Shown here: positions 63,347 to 64,000 of the stretch, in pieces | How the letters are laid out: each line of letters opens with the position of its first letter | Position numbering within the stretch: the stretch's first letter is position 1 | Source: Gammaproteobacteria bacterium | Lineage (GTDB): Bacteria > Pseudomonadota > Gammaproteobacteria > Burkholderiales > Nitrosomonadaceae | Assembly (NCBI GenBank): GCA_015709635.1 | Contig: CP054180.1 | Location: 2,418,001 to 2,482,000, forward strand | Reading direction: 5' to 3' | Length of the DNA stretch: 64,000 nucleotides | The notes under the pieces: model-generated | Database searches by the model: none | Seen by the model: the letters and a program-made list of their open reading frames with translations, nothing else | What the model was told of the DNA's origin: nothing | Translations under genes and position numbers: made by a program

Positions 63347-64000
63347 ATGACTCAATTTAAAGACACGCAAGAGCAGATCGATCAAGCACGCCGCCAGCAC
63401 CGGCAAGGCCGGTTAAACTGGGCTGCCGCTAACGAGAAACTGCAAAAAACCGAGCGTTTGATCGCGTCATTGCGCCGCCGCTCCGATGGTGCAGCCAAGG
63501 AACAATTACAGGCGTTGCTGCGCGAGCAAGAAGCGTTGCAGGCTGACACCGCCAAATTGCAAGCCGAGCTTGAGCGGAACCGGCAAGTATTGATCGACCG
63601 GGAATCGTTGTTCGAGATTTTTTCCGATCCGACCCAGAATATCGGCCAGTTGAACGATATCCATCCGATCCTGCTGTTTCCGCTGCGCATCGAAACGCGC
63701 TTCAAAAAAGTCACCGGCCCCGGCGGACGCGATGTCAGTACCGATCAGTTATGGGTACGCGTCTACCCGGACGACATCAGCGTCGACACTTTTGAAGAAA
63801 TCCCCTCCGAAGTCGAAATCAGCAACACGCGCATTTATTGGACCAATATCTGGAAAGCAGGTGGTGTCGATAGCGAAAAACGCGCGGCGTGGCAAGCGCT
63901 GGTCAAAAGCCACGGCGCCGGCCGGGCGTATTGGCTGAGCCAATTATTCAAACCGCTGAATCTGGCTGAAGAACCGGTCAAAGGCGATGGCGATTATATT
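63347..64000 (+). CDS. Coiled-coil protein with LRIETRF/VRVYPDD motifs (partial, runs off right edge)
   Basis: 218 codons open to the end of the window with no stop. It begins MTQFKDTQEQIDQARRQ. Residues 1-95 form a predicted long coiled coil (QLQALLREQEALQADTAKLQ-type heptads). A globular domain follows with PILLFPLRIETRFKKVTG near 118 and LWVRVYPDDISVDTFEEIP near 145. I have seen these motifs in large uncharacterised bacterial proteins but cannot name a function. The ribosome site is weak, yet the frame has no closer start, since an in-frame stop lies at 63314. It follows the 1106-aa gene by 43 nt and continues the operon beyond the window. Confidence 0.78.
   Translation, partial: MTQFKDTQEQIDQARRQHRQGRLNWAAANEKLQKTERLIASLRRRSDGAAKEQLQALLREQEALQADTAKLQAELERNRQVLIDRESLFEIFSDPTQNIGQLNDIHPILLFPLRIETRFKKVTGPGGRDVSTDQLWVRVYPDDISVDTFEEIPSEVEISNTRIYWTNIWKAGGVDSEKRAAWQALVKSHGAGRAYWLSQLFKPLNLAEEPVKGDGDYI

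Noticed and set aside
1..64000. CRISPR arrays, tRNA or rRNA genes
   Set aside because: No regularly spaced repeats, tRNA cloverleaf or rRNA-like sequence was recognised by eye in the gaps between genes. A tRNAscan or CRISPR search was not possible.

Overview
The window looks like a chromosome segment of a betaproteobacterium, most likely a Nitrosomonas-type ammonia oxidiser (Nitrosomonadaceae). This rests on gene order (bioB-F-H-C, pilM-N-O-P-Q divergent from a class A penicillin-binding protein, serC-serA-pheA-hisC-tyrA, one uninterrupted str/S10/spc/alpha ribosomal block) and on protein style. No ammonia-oxidation gene is in view, so the genus is an inference. Composition is uneven: biosynthetic and accessory genes are moderately GC-rich, whereas the engB-to-rplC stretch (about 15.4-31.8 kb) is strikingly AT-rich.

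Layout. 1-3.8 kb: leftward biotin operon bioB-bioF-bioH-bioC, with bioC cut by the window edge. 3.9-5.1 kb: rightward comF and trmL. 5.1-10.1 kb: leftward type IV pilus operon pilMNOPQ. 10.3-12.6 kb: rightward mrcA (PBP1A). 12.6-14.2 kb: intact 1577-bp IS with a 478-aa DDE transposase, inserted between the converging ends of mrcA and hemB. 14.2-17.7 kb: leftward hemB, engB, coaX and birA, with a strong rightward small-RNA candidate between hemB and engB. 18.0-36.5 kb: the complete leftward translation cluster from rpsL to rplQ, driven at least by a near-consensus promoter upstream of rpsL. 36.7-40.8 kb: leftward yajQ, argG, argF and argD. 41.0-49.2 kb: rightward gyrA, serC, serA, pheA, hisC and tyrA, supplying serine and aromatic amino acids. 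49.3-50.1 kb: a double-receiver response regulator. 50.1-52.6 kb: a second, inverted, frameshifted copy of the 1.58-kb IS, then an intact 802-bp IS5-type element. 52.7-64 kb: an accessory island.

The accessory island is the most unusual part. A 3-TM membrane protein (leftward) stands opposite a rightward, tightly packed operon: two paralogous trypsin-fold proteins with intact His/Asp/Ser residues and no signal peptide, an 18-codon ORF between them, a 1132-aa beta-rich protein resembling the DUF6603 group, a 1106-aa protein with a central hydrophobic hairpin, and a coiled-coil protein that runs off the right edge. A consensus-like promoter and a leader of about 330 nt with two hairpins precede the operon. 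The overlaps between genes imply co-translation, so the products probably act together. I do not know of a characterised system with this composition.

Two near-identical IS copies in opposite orientation bracket about 36 kb that include nearly all the ribosomal protein genes. The matching target duplication around the first copy indicates that this segment has not been flipped by recombination between them.
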